Origin: Deltaproteobacteria bacterium
Lineage (GTDB): Bacteria; Desulfobacterota; Desulfarculia; Adiutricales; Adiutricaceae
Reading direction: 5' to 3'
Assembly: GCA_031277995.1 (NCBI GenBank)
Contig: JAITLH010000221.1
Span: forward strand, 1 to 5,384
DNA: 5,384 bases
A program made the translations under genes and the position numbers. Shown here piece by piece: positions 5,134-5,384 of this stretch (the first letter of the stretch is position 1; every line of letters begins with the position of its first letter). Under the pieces are notes generated by a model. That model had not been told where the DNA came from. It ran no database searches and saw nothing but the letters and a program-made list of their open reading frames with translations.

Positions 5134-5209
5134 GCCGAGGTAGCTCAGTCGGTAGAGCAGTGGACTGAAAATCCGCGTGTCGGCGGTCCGATTCCGTCCC
5201 TCGGCACCA
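5134..5209 (+). tRNA. tRNA-Phe (anticodon GAA)
   Basis: This 76-nt gene folds as a full cloverleaf. Acceptor stem GCCGAGG (5134-5140) pairs with CCTCGGC (5199-5205), discriminator A5206, and CCA is encoded (5207-5209). The D arm is GCTC/GAGC with loop AGTCGGTA, keeping G18-G19. The anticodon stem GTGGA/TCCGC (one T-G pair) closes loop CTGAAAA with anticodon GAA at 5167-5169, reading UUC/UUU. The T stem GGCGG/CCGTC (one G-T pair) closes loop TCCGATT. The odd feature is C at position 55 (5188), where nearly all elongator tRNAs have U, made into pseudouridine by TruB. Everything else is normal, and it has its own promoter and terminator. Confidence 0.97.
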
Positions 5210-5219
5210 CCAGCCAATA

Positions 5220-5314
5220 ACCATAAATACGGATATATCGAGATACCATAAACCCCTTGTAAACCAAGGGGTTTTTTTTTGGGGTTTACGCGAGCGCGAG
5301 AAACAAACCATAAA
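5220..5314. repeat. Three copies of ACCATAAA
   Basis: The 8-mer ACCATAAA lies at 5220-5227, 5245-5252 and 5307-5314, all on the + strand, spanning the tRNA terminator. The first and third share one more base (AACCATAAA). Spacing is irregular, and the site is simple enough to recur by chance in A-rich sequence. Confidence 0.35.
5250..5280 (+). terminator. Intrinsic terminator of tRNA-Phe
   Basis: AAACCCCTTG (5250-5259) pairs with CAAGGGGTTT (5265-5274) around loop TAAAC. The seven G/C-rich inner pairs run straight into nine T (5272-5280). This is a textbook rho-independent terminator 40 bp after the CCA end, indicating a single-tRNA transcript. Confidence 0.92.
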
Positions 5315-5384
5315 CGCGCATAAAAATAGGGTAACCTGGGGGGGAACAAAACACCCGGAAGTGGCCCACGCGGTGTGACCTTCC
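5281..5384. other. Unassigned sequence at the window end
   Basis: No start with a Shine-Dalgarno, RNA gene or family motif is recognisable. It holds GGTTTAC (5283-5289), complementary to GTAAACC inside the tRNA terminator, a run of seven G (5338-5344), and possible stems near the end: ACACCCG (5351-5357) with CGCGGTGT (5369-5376, one bulge), or GGAAG (5357-5361) with CTTCC (5380-5384). The window ends before its role is clear. Confidence 0.4.

Noticed and set aside
5195..5384. Integration site of a mobile element at the tRNA-Phe 3' end
   Set aside because: No copy of the tRNA 3' end and no integrase appear downstream in the window, and a normal tRNA terminator follows.

Overview
The window looks like ordinary bacterial housekeeping chromosome. 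It holds two complete protein genes and one tRNA gene, all on the + strand: clpB (disaggregase chaperone), mnmE (tRNA wobble-uridine modification GTPase) and tRNA-Phe(GAA). The coding regions are moderately GC-rich and unusually full of the tetranucleotide GGCC. The gaps between genes are long and patchy, with AT-rich blocks next to GC-rich ones. The tRNA encodes its own CCA. The tRNA-Phe sequence and the ClpB/MnmE proteins remind me most of Deltaproteobacteria/Desulfobacterota, but this is an impression from memory and not a firm placement.

Layout. 1-695 has no convincing gene. It starts AT-rich, with a good sigma70-like promoter (141-169) and a paired direct/inverted repeat (236-351). A GC-rich patch with a 7-bp tandem repeat follows (about 400-580), then a candidate clpB promoter and an inverted repeat just before the Shine-Dalgarno. 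clpB occupies 696-3326. A perfect 16-bp-stem terminator (3405-3450) closes clpB only 21 bp before mnmE (3464-4861). The 4862-5133 gap carries a 17-bp direct repeat, a weak terminator candidate and a near-consensus promoter (TTGACA-17-TATAGT) for tRNA-Phe (5134-5209), which ends in a clean intrinsic terminator (5250-5280). The last 104 bp hold no recognisable gene.

How they work together. ClpB rescues aggregated proteins after stress. MnmE, with MnmG encoded elsewhere, modifies U34 of several tRNAs, but not tRNA-Phe(GAA). The neighbours share a broad proteostasis/translation theme, but nothing shows a dedicated system, and the strong terminator after clpB argues against a simple clpB-mnmE operon.

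I did not find an undescribed defence, mobile or biosynthetic system. The points most worth a second look are: the mnmE start, where a well-placed ATG with a perfect SD sits one frame off; a tandem-repeat expansion in MnmE switch II; C instead of U at position 55 of tRNA-Phe; and the repeat-bearing, possibly transcribed region upstream of clpB.
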